DNA of 64,000 bases from Pohlia nutans (lineage: Eukaryota; Streptophyta; Bryopsida; Bryales; Mniaceae). The stretch covers positions 15,184,001 through 15,248,000 of the forward strand of contig CM040090.1 of the NCBI GenBank assembly GCA_022496805.1, read 5' to 3'. Below, one piece after another: positions 25,819-38,371 of this stretch (within the stretch, counting starts at the first letter, position 1; each line of letters opens with the position of its first letter). The notes below the pieces were generated by a model that did no database searches, was not told the DNA's origin, and saw only the letters and a list, made by a program, of their open reading frames with translations. Both the position numbers and the translations under genes were made by a program.

Positions 25819-25969
25819 ATTGTCACTTGTCATATTATAGTTTTGTATTTGAATTTTTTTATTTTTTTATTTTTACATTTCTTTTGTATGGATCAGAAGA
25901 CTATCCATATTGTTATATATAAAATATGGATAGTCTTTTGATATAAAAAAAAAATTATCTCTCATTCAA

Positions 25970-26094
25970 CACTGTTAGAAAAGGTGGCATTGTCGAGGGA
26001 GATGCCCAAGCAAGTGATACCCAATTTCATACATGCACAGTGATTTTGCCTACAATAGGCATCTTTGTGGGGAGCGCCACCTTTTCTACGAGTG
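25970..26094. mobile_element. CACTA-like MITE, copy 1
   Basis: 125 bases with inverted ends CACTGTTAGAAAAGGTGGC and GCCACCTTTTCTACGAGTG. The CACT..TAGAAAA type of terminus is common in plant CACTA elements. Related copies are at 43527 and 44122. Confidence 0.7.
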
Positions 26095-26853
26095 CAAACA
26101 ATTGGACACTTTTAGAAAGCAATATAATCAGATTGGTGGAATTCAACGCCCGTAGTGTGAACGGCCCTTAAGATATTGATTTTGGGTCGGTGGTTGCTTG
26201 GGTTGTGTAAACCTCAGATGGTAAAAAACTGACAGCTTTGGTCAGAACTTTTGAAGAGGGGTTGCTCAATGATCATCCTCACTCAAGCAGTCTTTTTCAA
26301 GTGGTTCAAAATGTAAGTGTTTACATGACACAAAGTTGGTCTTCACACTTGGTTGTCACAAAGTGTGCTTCAGAGAAAGCGTGGAAGTGTGAGAATCACT
26401 GCACTGACTGTTTCCCACTCTGACAATAAGCACATCTAGGTGCATAACGTTCAGTAGCATGCACTGTCCCTAAGCCACACACATCGACCTGAACCGCCGG
26501 CTGCAGCCGCGGCACCGGTATAAGCGGCACAATGTTCTCCTTGGAAGATTGGCAAAATTCTGCAAGATGTCGTTGCGCTCCTAGATGGTCAAAAGTCTTG
26601 TAACTGTTTGCAATCATTGTTCACGCCTGTTACAGCCCTGGTTGAGCTTTGTAAGACGATATTCAATGCCTTGCCGAAAATAGCGAGCCACTCTCAACCT
26701 TCCACTTGTATTTTCATCAACGAAGGCTGCAGCAGCCAACTGCAGCTTGCAGCTACATGTGCGTGGGACACGTGCCTTGGCTCTAAAGTAGATGGTGTCG
26801 TATATTCCATACCCAAGAGTACTTCATCAGTAGCTAAGCGAACGGATGGAATC

Positions 26854-27210
26854 TTAACCCCTAACGCAGCCGAGACCAAAAAATGGCTTATGAATGAAGT
26901 CGAGTGTTCAATTCCAACTGATGCGTGGATGATTTCCATTCAATTTTTTATGTGAAGGGCTTTTGCTTGGTAATGTCACCCCTTCAAGTTAAAATCAAAT
27001 CATTCAAGCTATTTTAGATTTTACACGAGGTCCCAACTCCAAAAAGAGTCGTAATATTGGTTCATCGCGTAGTGTATTTTGAATGTTTTTGCACGTTCTA
27101 CTTAAACTAAATTTAGGCCATGAAAATGAGTTCCATTGCATTTGAGCTTAACTAACAAAATGAAGCTTGCCAAGTCTAATTTCTACTCCACTTTGAATTT
27201 TTGAATTTTT
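26854..27210 (+). mobile_element. TTAA-MITE family G, left-end copy 1
   Basis: Starts TTAA-CCCCTAACGCAGCC and shares about 350 bases with 45343-45690, including 'attttacacgaggtcccaac' and 'taggccatgaaaatgag'. No clear right end was found in either copy. Confidence 0.6.
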
Positions 27211-27431
27211 GATTTTTTTTTTGACATAGTGTGATTATGTCTAACTCATTTTACGTGTGCTAGAAATTATGTCTTTAGCACCATATATATAGTTGCAGCC
27301 ATGGTGTTTATATCACCCTCTCATTTTTGTAATTTTCCAACGTTTTAGTCCTACCAGAAAAATATTTTTCAAAAATCACACTATTTTTGGAGGGGTACCC
27401 ATATCAGGCCATCACCCTCAACGGAAGTTGA

Positions 27432-27476
27432 AACACGCCAAAAAAGTGGACTCTTGTTATGAAACAGAGGGAGTAC
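27432..27476. mobile_element. Stowaway-like MITE end (orphan)
   Basis: 'gccaaaaaagtggactc' followed by 'gaaacagagggagta' matches the right end of the element at 57459-57721. No partner end was found nearby. Confidence 0.55.
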
Positions 27477-27794
27477 ATAACGAGGGGGGGAAATGCACCT
27501 CTAGGCATGGAGTCTCGAAATGTACGGTCACTTGCATTGGTTAGATGGATTGTCAGTTCATGAGGTATTCTCACAAGGAGAAAGGAAAAGTCTTCCTGTG
27601 GTTGTTGAGAGGCTGGTGTCTGGAGGTAGCCAAATTCAATCGCGCGCTTCGTTGCACGTGTTAACGAAAATGGTAGACTCACTAAGTACTGGTGGAATGG
27701 ACCTCACGTTAACTTTGTACCTTACCATATATTAGGGCCGGTTTACACTTGTTCAAACAAGGCACATGAGAAACCCAAAATATCAGACCCAAGA

Positions 27795-28334
27795 AATGAT
27801 TATGTCCTCACTCCTCTCCAAACTAGGCAGTTTTGCAAAGATGCATTATAAAATGTAACTAAGAAGGACATTTTGAACTTGATGTATGGATAAAAGTTGT
27901 ACATTATATATTTTGATTCTATCTATATGGTTAAATTTGCAATTGCTATCATTGATATTTTGTATAAAATTTGAAATTCTTTTGTAATCAGATTACAAAA
28001 AAGATATTGACAATCTATGGATGAAATTTGTTGTGATGGGTTGAAATGTAATATTCTAAGTGTTGGTTGCTTAATTTTATGAGTTTGTTTTTTCAAGAGC
28101 ACGTTTAGACTAAAATCATCAAAATGTTTGGTGAATCGCTACAACATGAAACGAGGCGCGAAAATTTCACAAATCATCCCCTTTGTAATCGGATCACACA
28201 TGCATATTTAAAGCTATCTCCCCATAAAAAAATTAGTAAAAAAGTTTGTAGCGCAAAAAGTGCATGATGGATGAGGAAAAAGTTTGCTTTTGCACATCAA
28301 GCAAAATGTATATGGTTGGGTTATTAGGGGTTAT
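27795..28334 (+). mobile_element. TTAA-MITE family A, copy 4 (decayed left end)
   Basis: The interior follows family A from 'cagttttgcaaagatgcatt' to the right terminus GGTTATTAGGGG-TTAT. The left TTAACCCC is mutated beyond recognition. Confidence 0.7.
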
Positions 28335-28517
28335 ACCCTAAAGGACTTCACCCCTCTCCAGTTTCAGGAAATTGCAAGATCAATTATAAAATGCAAACAG
28401 AAAGGATATATTGAACTTGATGCATAAATAAAAGTCATACATAATGAAAAGCACTTTTGAAGTAAGATCTTTGAATTTTTTGGTGAATCGCTTCAACATG
28501 AAGTTCATAGGTTAAAG
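28331..28517 (+). mobile_element. TTAA-MITE family A, internally deleted copy 5
   Basis: It directly follows copy 4. It starts TTAT-ACCCTAAAGGAC, keeps 'ttataaaatgcaaacag' and 'gcacttttgaa', then jumps to 'tttggtgaatcgcttcaac'. A large internal deletion is inferred. Confidence 0.6.
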
Positions 28518-28730
28518 TTGCAAGACATGATAAAAAAAAATTCTAATAGAATTATCCTAAAAGAGAAGTTGTGTTTTAAAGCTCAAAACCCTCGAATTCC
28601 AATATACACAGCATAAACATTCTTTCTATCAATTTTCGTTTTACGTAATTTTAAAAAGCACAGTCACTTGTCGTTTATCACTTTTTAAAATTCAATTTGA
28701 GGCCAATGCTCTCTCATTGTGTGGATGCAT

Positions 28731-29190
28731 CTAAGGTAGACAACATGTTTCCGATCACCTTAAGCAATTCAACATACTTCCGGTGGAGTAACAAATAGGC
28801 AAATAATTTTGTAGTGTAGGGAAATAGATTTGAAGAAGGTCACATATTTTAAAACAAATTTTGGGGCAATATTGAATTTACTACGAATTTTCAAATTGAA
28901 GATTCTCTCCAACCCGTTCTCGCAATATAGGCTGACCTATTTCCAAGAATTATGAAACTAGATTTCCATATTGGTGCTACTTCATATCAAGAACACATGA
29001 TATTATACTAACTGGGTAACAAGTTTCCGTTCTCGGCGCCAACCATTCCACATTAAGAAGAAACATCCCAGAAACATGTTTTCGTCACCGTTTACGAATT
29101 AATTCAAAACTAATGCAGGCTCATTCACGGAAATAGGTTGCCCTATACTATGTGATTGGGGGCCTGATCGGAAACAAGTCGTCTAACTTA
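28731..29190 (-). mobile_element. MITE, copy 2 of the kinase-intron element
   Basis: Inverted, diverged copy of 5458-5881. Both ends are recognisable ('aggtagacaacatgtttcc', 'ggaaacaagtcgtctaac'), flanked by ATCTAAG and CTTAGAT. Confidence 0.8.
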
Positions 29191-30640
29191 GATCAACAAT
29201 GGCAAGGGTTTGTAAGAAGCAATAAGATAGCAAATCTAAAATAGTCTACAAAGTCCAAAGTGACAACCACTTTATTTAATGCATGGAATTATTATGATTT
29301 TTGGTTCAAAAATTTGACATTCATATTGTCAATTTGTTCAATCTTGTGAACTCAACGTTTAATAATAGGAATTTGAGTTTACTTTCCAACCCAATTTCAA
29401 TCATACCAATTGGAATAAAACTCTATTTGTAATTTTTTTCAAAATATAATATACCTTGTCATTATTGTAACAATAATGTTTATTGTTTCAGAAAATAATA
29501 ATGTTTGGCCACAAATACTTTTAGTTTATGTTGTAACATAAAATTTCAATCAATAATATGAAATTTCAAATGCTAAAAGACAATAAATTTTTAATTTTGG
29601 TGAAGTTTTAAAATCAAGTACTTCTAGAGATATATAGATAGAAACTCCGGTCATCCTCCAAAACCAGAGTGAATAAAGTGTTTATTCTTCTTGACAATGA
29701 ATTAGTGTCCATTACTCAAAGGGCTAGAATCCTCTTAAACTCATTACCGTACGTTGGAAGCAAGTTCAATGCCCATCTGCCGAATAATTTTTTTCTTCTT
29801 AAAACACCATTGGGCGAAACAAAAATTTCTCAAAATCTGTTTTTTTCCCTTACAATTTCTTTGAAAAATAAATTCTTCAAAATTCCAGCGCAGTTGTTTT
29901 TTTTTGCTGCAGCTGCTTCTAGGACACAGTATGTAAAATTTCAAAGCTAAATTTGGACATTTGAATGCATTGATAATTTATAACATTAAGCTTTTCATTT
30001 TATAAAAATTTCACAAAACTATATCAAAGCTGAAAGCAAATAGAGTTATTTGTAATGTCGAGTAAGACATTTCTCTAAGAGGAAAGACAAGGCTCGTACA
30101 TTGTCTAGCTCACCTATCAAACTCAATAAGATGAAATCACAACTGACAGATGTTGTTGTTAAGATCACAACGACACATACTTTGTGTGGCTCACCTATCA
30201 AACTCAATAAGATGAAATCACAACTCACGGTTGTTATTGTCAAAGAACACAACACATGTGCATGATCAATCTCCACTGAGGAATTAGTTCGACCACTATC
30301 CTTTGACAAATAATCCTACTGTCTACAATAAAATAATGTTTTTGAAAAGACACTGATGTAAAGTTCTAATATCAATAAAATAATGTTTTAAAAGATATTG
30401 TAATTGATTACCGTTTGATTGGCTCATTCAACAATTTTTTTGCCTAATTATTATTTTATTTTCGGTTGAGAAGTTCAACCAAGGAATTTTTTCATAGATT
30501 TCTTAAAACAAATTCATATTTTTTTAGAATTTATAAGAATACAATATGTGAAAATTTCAAAAAAATTAGAATTAATTTAATTTGTGCCAAATCAACCCAT
30601 GTACTACGATATATGTTTCTAAAGTGAATTATTATTTTAC
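29191..30640. other. Gene-free AT-rich DNA with one tandem duplication
   Basis: No gene seen. At 30105-30235 an 81-base unit containing 'ctcacctatcaaactcaata' and 'agatgaaatcacaact' occurs twice. Confidence 0.55.
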
Positions 30641-30649
30641 AATTTGCTC

Positions 30650-31340
30650 AACGGAGATCAATTGATACCAATTTTAAAAAATAAAATAAAAATAGAAACA
30701 CAAAAGCATCGTAGATTTGGATCCTCACCTTCCGCGGAAAATGATGTAAAGGTAGGAGGAGGTGAAAAAATATGTGGAAAAGTATATGAAAAAGTAACCT
30801 GGGAGAGCGGTGAAAGTAGACCCAATAATGTAGTGGGTGGGCGGGGTGCCATGCGAGAGAGACATGCACAAAAATGAGAGGGAGAGGGATAGTGAGAGGA
30901 AGAGGGAGAGGAGAAAGAGAGGGAGAGGAGAAAGAGAGGGAGAGGAGAGTCACATAGAGTCCGCGTGTGTGGACCCTTCAGCTGGAAAATCCAAAAAAAA
31001 AAAAATTTTAATTAAATTAAATTAAATTAATTTTGTTTCCTCCTTCCGCCACCGTTAGGGTTTGAGCCACCCTGAACCTTGAATAGAAGAAGTAGAAAAA
31101 AAAAGTGTTTTTTTTTTTTTTTTTTTTTTTGTTGCCCTGTGCTGCCAAAAGACAAGATGAAGATAAGAATGAAGACAAACAAAAGAATAGTTTGTTAATG
31201 ATGTAATTGATTGTAGAAAGACAAAAATCGCTATTTTTTTAGAGAATTTTTTAAACAAATTTTTTATTGCGCTTGGGGACCAAATGCATGATTATGTGGC
31301 CAAGTGCATAAATTGGGAATTCCGTGTTGTATGCTTAGAG
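30650..31340. mobile_element. Foldback element, one-armed remnant (copy 2)
   Basis: The right arm is clear: 'ccgcgtgtgtggaccc', then A/T-rich runs, 'gtagaaagacaaaaatcg', 'tgcgcttggggacc', 'ggccaagtgcataaatt' and 'gaattccgtgttgtatgc'. These match the arms at 14910-16156 and 48331-51499. The matching left arm is missing, so the left limit is approximate. Confidence 0.65.
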
Positions 31341-32090
31341 CAAGGCCACCAATAGGGTCAGCTCTGCCCATGTCAACGAGGTAATAGAGGGGTCAAACAA
31401 CGTCCCTTTCCATTGTGTCCATGCAATGGCAAAGCACTTCAACAAACTTCGCTCAAGCACTTTCTATTGAACATTCTGCAGGACACAATCACTTGACTCC
31501 GTCCATATTCATCATGCCTCGACAAAAACTGGTGTTGTGAAGGAATAGCGAGGATGCCAACGAGAGTGTAGAATGCAGGCTAGAAGTCCAACTCTTCACC
31601 TCTTCCATCAACCCACCATGCAGATGCATGTTGGGGTTATCTATTGGCCTTCAAAGAAAGAAAAAACAACATTCCCAATTAATGTGTTGGAAAGGCCATA
31701 ATGTTCAATCAAGCCCTAGACTTCGTACTTTACTAAAGCTTCCAAGATTTTCTTGAATGCTCTTGGATTCTCTTTGTTTACACATCTGAAGTTTGTTTTA
31801 CTTGCTTGACTCCTACTAAATTCCCTCATATAATGGCAAGTGTCATCTTTCACAAGGAAAGTTCTTGTATCAACAAAAACCAAACAAAACAATAGAGGAT
31901 GCAAAATCCTACTGTTATAGAATGCAATGGCATGCTGTTGGCCTTGCTCTCAATACACCATTGTAAGAGCTTGTTCCCATGATTGTCTGATGAGCATCAA
32001 ACATTTTTTTTAAGAAGAATGCATATTAGGCTGGAGGATGAAGAGAAGGGCCTGCCATGCCAGTATGCCACGGCTGCGGACAGCTTGTTT
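31341..32090. other. Gene-free spacer upstream of the AHL region
   Basis: No coding region, RNA gene or repeat family recognised here. Confidence 0.5.
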
Positions 32091-32231
32091 GGGGCCTCTT
32101 TACACTAGAGGCAAAAAGCTGTGAGGAAAAAAATTTCAGCCAATAAGAAATTGGTCTTCTTGCTTTCTAGGCCTCCCATTGGCTGAAATTTCTCTCTTCA
32201 CGGCTTCTCGCCTCTAGTGTAAAGAGACCCT
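32091..32231. mobile_element. hAT-like palindromic MITE
   Basis: 141 bases, inverted ends 'cctctttacactagaggc' and 'gcctctagtgtaaagag', with a second matched block ('aaatttcagccaat' / 'attggctgaaattt'). The right end reads CAGGGTCTC on the minus strand, a common hAT-type start. Confidence 0.7.
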
Positions 32232-33149
32232 GAAGGAGCTCATGGAAACCGGCTCTGAAAGAGGCTGCCCCTCAGTTCCCCTCTGGACTGCCCGCTGGCT
32301 GCCCGACTGGCTGGCTCTCACCCGGCTAAGCTTAGCCAACTCTTCCTTGCCTTCCTTGTCCCTTTTTCTCACTCTCGGCAGCGTCGGTCGGCAACCTCCG
32401 CTCCGGTTTTGCCACCAGAGCAGCAGCAGCAGACGCAGCAAAGCAAATTAGAATAATACTTCAATACACACTCACCAATTGCTCATTCTCCGATTGCCAC
32501 AGTAGAAACAAACCCACGCATAACTTAACAACTCAAGTTTACTCCCCTCCCCTCAGTCCCTTTTGTAAGATTATCATCGCCGCGTTTCTCTCTGTTTTCG
32601 TTGCTTCCTTTTTCCTAGACAGTAATGTTAGTTCCGCTCTCCGTGACATGCATCCCACCTGTCTAGTTGGCTCACGGATAACTTAACTTAGTCCTTTTTT
32701 TTAATGCTCATCACATTGTCTGGTATTTTTTTCCTCCCCAACGAAGGATCCAAGGCTTCGTTTTTTCTGTTCGAAGCTAGACTAACAGAAGAACCCAAAA
32801 GAAAAACATTGGTTAGTTGAGTTCCGTAACTAACAACGAAGCTAGCCGGCGCTCTGGTGGATAGTCATAGTCGAAGAAAACAGCAACTGAGCTTAATAAG
32901 ATTGCCCTGTCAGTCCGGACGAGATCGACGACCTAATGCAGATCTGACATGCACAGCTTGCTAGATCGGGGGTTTGAGGTTTAGACTGTTCAATTGGCAT
33001 TGCAGAATCCAGCAACAATGAATTACATGCGGGACTCACAATTGAATATTGTGTGTCATGCAGGCCATTGTTCTGTTCCGGGGGGTTTTTTTTTTTTGTG
33101 TTTGTTGTAAGGGGGAAGAGGAGGTGCAGGAGGAAGGAATGCCTGAGAG
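32232..33149 (+). promoter_or_regulatory. Upstream region and 5' leader of the AHL gene
   Basis: Less AT-rich than the repeats to its left and without transposon ends. Several ATGs precede the chosen start, including 33017 and 33053, the latter opening a 154-codon frame that overlaps the AHL start in another phase. If these are in the mRNA they would act as upstream ORFs. The transcription start cannot be read from sequence. Confidence 0.4.
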
Positions 33150-35663
33150 ATGAATTCTCCTCTAGCTCCGCCGGGCAGCAACCCCGTCGCAGGTCCAGCA
33201 GGGATGAACTCAATGGGCATGGCGTTAGGAGGACTGCAACCCACCACGCAGCCGCAGACGCAACCGCAGACGCAGACGCAGACCTTGGTGAAGAGGAAAC
33301 GAGGACGGCCGAGGAAATACACCGGCACCGAAACTCCGGCGCCTTCTGCTTCTGCTTTGGGAGCTTCACCAGGTACAGTGAACATGCAGCTTGCTTTGAA
33401 CACGAATACTGGCGGAGCGTCTCCTTTCACTCCGAAACGCGGGCGGGGAAGACCCCCTGGCTCTGGCAAAAAGTTCCTTCCTGGTGCATCATCACAGTCT
33501 CCGGCTACTGCAGGTAAATTATGTGTTAAATTATGTGTACTTGCGGTTGTGAATGTGTGTTGTAACTCAGTGCAATTCTGCATCTATGAGTCTTCTTGTT
33601 CACTCTGTGGGTAAAGTATGGAGAGAATATGATTGTAGAGTGAGGTTTTTAGGGAATGGGGACACAAAGAGTAACTGCAAATTTTTCTGTCTGTAGCGTG
33701 TGATTAACCCTTAAAAGTCCAAAGAGCCCTTTCCGACCAGTATTATACACTAATATTCCATTTTATTTGGCATGGTTCCACACCTCTTATGAAGTTAAAA
33801 TTCACGTTGACATGGTTTTAATGAGCTATTGGGGTCTCAATTTGGAGCTTTCTATTTACAACAAATGTCAAATATACGCCAACGTATATACTATCCCCAT
33901 CAGCCCTTTAAGGGTTAATTGGTTTGATGTTTTTTGTTACTGGTTGCAGGCTTATGGGCGAAGAAAAGCTTTACTCCCCATATCATTACGATTGCAGTTG
34001 GTGAGGTGAGATTCTCAGTTGCATTCTCAGATTGTGATCTCGAGGGTTTAGGAATTTACTATGTCTCTATATTAACCTGGTTTTGGGAGGATGATCTGAA
34101 TCTCCTTAGTTTTGGAACTCAAGCTTCTTATCAGTGTGTATTTGGGGAGCTCTATTTTTCGCTTTAGTTACATGCTGAGTATTTACACATTCAGATCATA
34201 AAGTTGTCAAAACGTTATAATCTACGTCTTGTTATTTGTTTTTACAGTGAATTTCTTCAGATACAAGGGAAAATAGAAATAAGTAAGTACATATGCGGTC
34301 CAGGAAATGAGGTTAAAATGTTACTGTAATCTCTGTTTGATGCACGAAACGAACAGTGCTCCAAATTGTTTTTGGTTGAAAACTGAGGTTTTCCACGTTG
34401 CCATTACACAAAATTATAGCTTAAGATTTGCTGTACCTGAACACTCAAGGGTAATAAATAATTAAAGACTTAGGTGATGGTACCGGTGGTGCTATTGTCT
34501 CTCTCTTTCTCTCTGCAGGACGTGGCTACAAAGATTTATTCATTTGCTCAGCATGGGCCTCGTGCAGTGTGTGTAATGTCAGCAAATGGTGCTATCTCGA
34601 CCGCAACCCTGCGTCAGCAATCCTCATCTGGCGGCAATGTTACATACGAGGTAACCTACCTCGAGATTGTTCATCAGGAAAATTAGGACCCCGTGGATTT
34701 TAAATGATTTCCGTGCGACATCCGATATTTCATGGGTTTGTATATATTTCGCACGGATTCTACACAGATTTCTGCACTTTGTTAAATAAAGAAAAAGTGA
34801 ATGTAGAAGTCGTGCGGATTCAGTGCAAAATCCGTACGAAAAATGTACGAACCCATGAAATATCAGATGTCGCACGGAAATCGTTAAAAATCAATGAGGT
34901 CCTAAATTCGTGATGATGACCTCTAATATTTGTTGTTGCTTTTTCCTTGCAAATGGTTCTTGTTCCATCACAGCTTGTGCAGTAAAAAGGTCAAATTTGG
35001 AATGCAAAGTGCGTGCTTTTGTCGAAGTCATCTAATCTGCTCGTTCTAGTGCTAGATTTTTCCCTATTTAAATTATGGCAATGGCAGGATGAGTACTCCA
35101 TTTGAAGTAGTTCAGTGAGCCTGAGATGAGTTACGTAGGTTACAGTGTGTGTGTGTGTTAAATTTACAAATTGTTTCTACTCGTTTTGTTTGTCAATGCA
35201 GGGACGGTATGAGATTCTTTCCCTAATGGGCTCGTTCCTTCCAACAGGTGGAGCTGACTCTCGACAGCGAGCTGGTGGACTGAGTGTCTCATTAGCCTGC
35301 TCAGATGGTCGTGTCATAGGTGGAGGTGTAGCAGGCATTCTCATTGCTGCTTCACCCATTCAGGTATGTATGCATGCTTAAATTTGTATAATTTTTTGTT
35401 TAAATCAACAGAAAAGTGTCTCTGATCAACGCAACCGAATCAACAGATTAGTTGGATTTTCTAGTAGTGTAATTTCGTCACTTGAAGTGCACTTTTTTCT
35501 GCCTGATTATCATCACTTTTTTCTACATACTAACATGTAAGGAGACTATACCACCCCCTTGCCCAATCTCTTTGATGATCAATCAGTTTTTTTGCAAAAA
35601 TCGCATAATAAGAAATTAGAGAAGCACTTCGATAAACAAAAGCTATTTTGACTGGCCTAATTA

Positions 35664-35715
<52 letters not shown>

Positions 35716-37698
35716 TTGGTTTGATTAGATAAAAAAAATTGCATTTCTTTCCAATAAGAGTAACAACTGAACAAAGAGTGAACTTTCTTCCATTCAGTAT
35801 CTCTTGAAACAAAGGGAGCACCAAAATCCAATATAGACGAATCGGCTCTGTGTTTTTATTACATAATGCGCACTTTGAACCCAGGCTAATTGCTCAAGGG
35901 GGATGATGAATGTTTTGGAAAGTACAATTCATTTGTCAAGGAAAAGATTGTGTCATAGAAGGAAGAAAGAATGCTCTATGATCAATGGGAGAAAGAGAAG
36001 ATCTAGTAAACCTTACTCGGGGACCATTAATGATTTCAGTGTGAGTGAGTGAGTGACTGAATGGGTTTTTTCATGAGCAGGTTTGTTTCATTAGTCTGAA
36101 TCAAACCTTTTGTTGGAACTAATAGAATTCAATGAAGAGAGAAAGTGCACTTTTTTTTTATAGAGGGGCTTTTAATGCAGAATAGAATGGTGGGTGTATA
36201 TACATGAGACAGGTGGTGGTGGGGAGCTTCGTGAATGAGACGGAAAAGACGACTCCAGCAGCAGGAGCAGCAAAGGTGGGCAACGGCCAACCAAGCTCAT
36301 CCACAGTGCGATTCAACTCTCCGGCCCCTCCTCTTGGCCTCACTCCGGCATCGGCACCACGTCCTGTCACCCCTGCAGGTACTCAACAACTGAGCGTAGG
36401 TGGGTACTATTACCATCTGGACAAAATTTTGTTTTTTGTTCCGGGCTTATTGGCAAGTGAACGAGGATTCCAATGCACTTTAGCATGCGTTATTTGGACA
36501 CCGTATGAATATGTTATGAATTTTCAAAGTATGGTCTATAGGTGTTCCCAACATCATCAAACTCTTGTGTAAGTGTCTAGCTTTTGGGTTCAAATGTAGG
36601 GGTTGCTTTTTGTGTCAGGAGGAGGGATGTAAGGGGTTACGCTCACCTACAAGGGCGCTATGGTCTGTTACCCGATCTGGAGTGGGTAATAGAGCAAAGC
36701 GCCCGAGTTGTGGTGAGTGTAACTCGGTGTAATGTTACCCGTTCAAGAGCGGGTAATAGAGATGAGCGCCCGAGTTGTGGTGAGTGTAACCCGGTGTAAT
36801 GTTACCCGTTCAAGAGCGGGTAATAGAGCGGTGTAATGTTACCCGTTCAAGAGCGGGTAATAGAGCAGAGCGCCCGAGTTGTGGTGAGTGTAACCTGGTG
36901 TAAAGCACTGGTTGCCTCCCGACTGGAAGTGTGCACGAGATTGTTAACATGTTAACGCTACACTGCACAGTTACACTTGAGTAAACCCAATAACGCATTG
37001 TTACATGCACACTTTATAACGGACTTAAAAGCAGCCAGTGCTTTAAGACTACGGGTGCACATGCCTTACTACTACTACTCTACATTAGGTGTTGTTGTTG
37101 CTAGGTACTAGGTTTGAATCCCAACTGTCAATTAGGGTTCACGGGTTTATAATCCCTGTTAGGACCATCTTCCCTTGGCCGGGGGAATTACGAGAAATTA
37201 CATCCCGCAGATAGAAAGGGGCTTTACAAAAGAAGGGACTCCTCAAATTTTCTTGCCATTTCTCAATTTGCTTTAACATTACAATGACATGCTAAATTCC
37301 TCTATTTTTTCTTTCTTCTAGTGTGGTAAGCCGCTTATTATTATCATTAATCTCTACTCCTAGTCATAGGCAGTCTCATTTTTCTCATTATAAAAAAAAT
37401 CCCCTTGCACCTTTCTTCTTCTTATATTGTTAATTATTATATTTTTGGGTGTCAACAAAAAGCACCAGTTCTAAAATATAAACTAAACCCTGTTGGTGCT
37501 GCAGGACATCAACAAGCTGCCAACGTGACACCTGCAAGTAATTTGTCAAGCGGGCAACCAAGCCAACAACAACAACACCAACAACAACCGGTGTATCAAC
37601 CGATGGGTCTATTCCAACATGCAATGGGAGCTTGGCCAAATCCTCCACATAGTGATACCCGGCGGACGGATATCAACATCTCCCTGCCTGGTGGATAA
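33150..37698 (+). CDS. AT-hook motif nuclear-localized protein (AHL), two AT-hooks plus PPC domain
   Basis: Six exons: 33150-33513, 33950-34005, 34519-34650, 35202-35363, 36213-36378, 37505-37698; 357 codons with continuous phase and GT/AG borders. AHL proteins bind AT-rich DNA in the nucleus and form oligomers through the PPC (DUF296) domain. Seen here: a first AT-hook KRGRPRKY (about residue 50), a second RGRPPGSGKK (about residue 97), then PPC from FTPHIITIAVGE (exon 2) through VCVMSANGAISTATLRQ, GRYEILSLMGSF and ASPIQVVVGSF (exon 5). The tail is rich in Gln and Asn with a short CAA/CAG tract. Two hooks of these two types put it in the type-II AHL class. Introns carry a TTAA-MITE, a palindromic MITE, a TA repeat and a minisatellite. 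The start is the first ATG in frame with the hooks. Confidence 0.93.
33714..33918 (+). mobile_element. TTAA-MITE in AHL intron 1
   Basis: 205 bases, TTAA-CCCTTAAAAGTCC to GCCCTTTAAGGG-TTAA. Short interior without similarity to families A-D. Confidence 0.75.
34683..34905. mobile_element. Palindromic MITE in AHL intron 3
   Basis: Inverted arms of about 65 bases: 'ttaggaccccgtgg', 'gatttccgtgcgacatc' and 'tttcatgggtttgta' on the left mirror 'tacgaacccatgaaat', 'gatgtcgcacggaaatc' and 'gaggtcctaa' on the right. An mRNA precursor carrying it could fold here. Confidence 0.75.
35665..35706. repeat. (TA)n microsatellite in AHL intron 4
   Basis: About 21 TA units followed by a T run. Confidence 0.9.
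36661..36898. repeat. 67-bp minisatellite in AHL intron 5
   Basis: Three 67-base units (36661, 36728, 36832) and one 37-base partial unit (36795). Each holds a small hairpin TTACCCG-ttcaaga-GCGGGTAA and the words 'gcgcccgagttgtgg' and 'gagtgtaac'. The first unit is the most diverged. Confidence 0.88.
36901..37047. mobile_element. Short inverted-repeat element next to the minisatellite
   Basis: 'taaagcactggttgc' at 36901 is mirrored by 'gcagccagtgcttta' ending at 37047, with 'gtgtgcac' / 'gtgcacac' inside. It is MITE-sized and non-coding. Confidence 0.5.
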
Positions 37699-38114
37699 CA
37701 CAGTCTGTCTGTTTGGAAACATACACACACGAGAGTACATATCTCCGTTTCAATCTCCCCCTTTTTTTTAGGGTTTTTGTTTTGCCTGACGTGAGAATTT
37801 CGCTCACAACTTTTTTCTCCAGGAGTCTTTTTCCAGAGCCGTGTGTATGGGGCTCCAGGTAGGATTTTCGTTATTATTATTTTTTATTTTTTATTATTTT
37901 TTGTAATTCTTGAGAGTTTAGTGGCCAGCAGTTGAGGTTAATTGGTCTTTGTATTGAACAAGGCAGTGAGGTTCAAGAAGGGATTTTCTATTGTTCTTTT
38001 GAGACTGAGGAGTTCAGCAAAGTTCAGCTGTACAAGTGTGTATCTGATTCTTTGGTGTCTATTTCTCTCCTTCAGTTGCTGTAGTCTGTATTGATTATTT
38101 ACATGTCTTTCTGT

Positions 38115-38371
38115 TTAACCCCCAAAAAGAGGTTGCCCTGTTCATACAAGCAGTATACAGATAGGAAAAAAAATACATTGCGCAACTACTGTCCATCAGT
38201 ATGCTGTATGAGGCCAGTTTTCTTTTCTAAACATACAAGACCTACAAGGGAGTGTGTTGTGAAATTTTCATAATTTTCCAAAGGTGGCAATGCTTGAAAG
38301 AAATTCTCGTATAAATAAGGAAGATACAAGCCGTAGACCACATTGTGGTTCCTGCCTGCATTAGGGGTTAA
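38115..38371 (+). mobile_element. TTAA-MITE downstream of the AHL gene
   Basis: 257 bases, TTAA-CCCCCAAAAAGAGG to CTGCATTAGGGG-TTAA. 'ggttgccctg' inside recurs just outside at 38429, so limits are slightly uncertain. Confidence 0.6.

Noticed and set aside
26608..26955. 115-codon open frame
   Set aside because: No recognisable domain, and it overlaps the left end of a family G repeat.
33053..33517. 154-codon plus-strand frame overlapping the AHL start
   Set aside because: Reads the AHL exon in the wrong phase; kept only as a possible upstream ORF.
33056..33583. 175-codon antisense frame over AHL exon 1
   Set aside because: Shadow of the GC-rich AHL coding exon; the sense strand has AT-hooks and continuous splicing.
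36158..36370. Antisense open frame opposite AHL exon 5
   Set aside because: Shadow of the exon encoding the end of the PPC domain.
37105..37125. B-box-like 'ggtttgaatccca', possible second SINE or tRNA
   Set aside because: No A box at proper distance and no cloverleaf.
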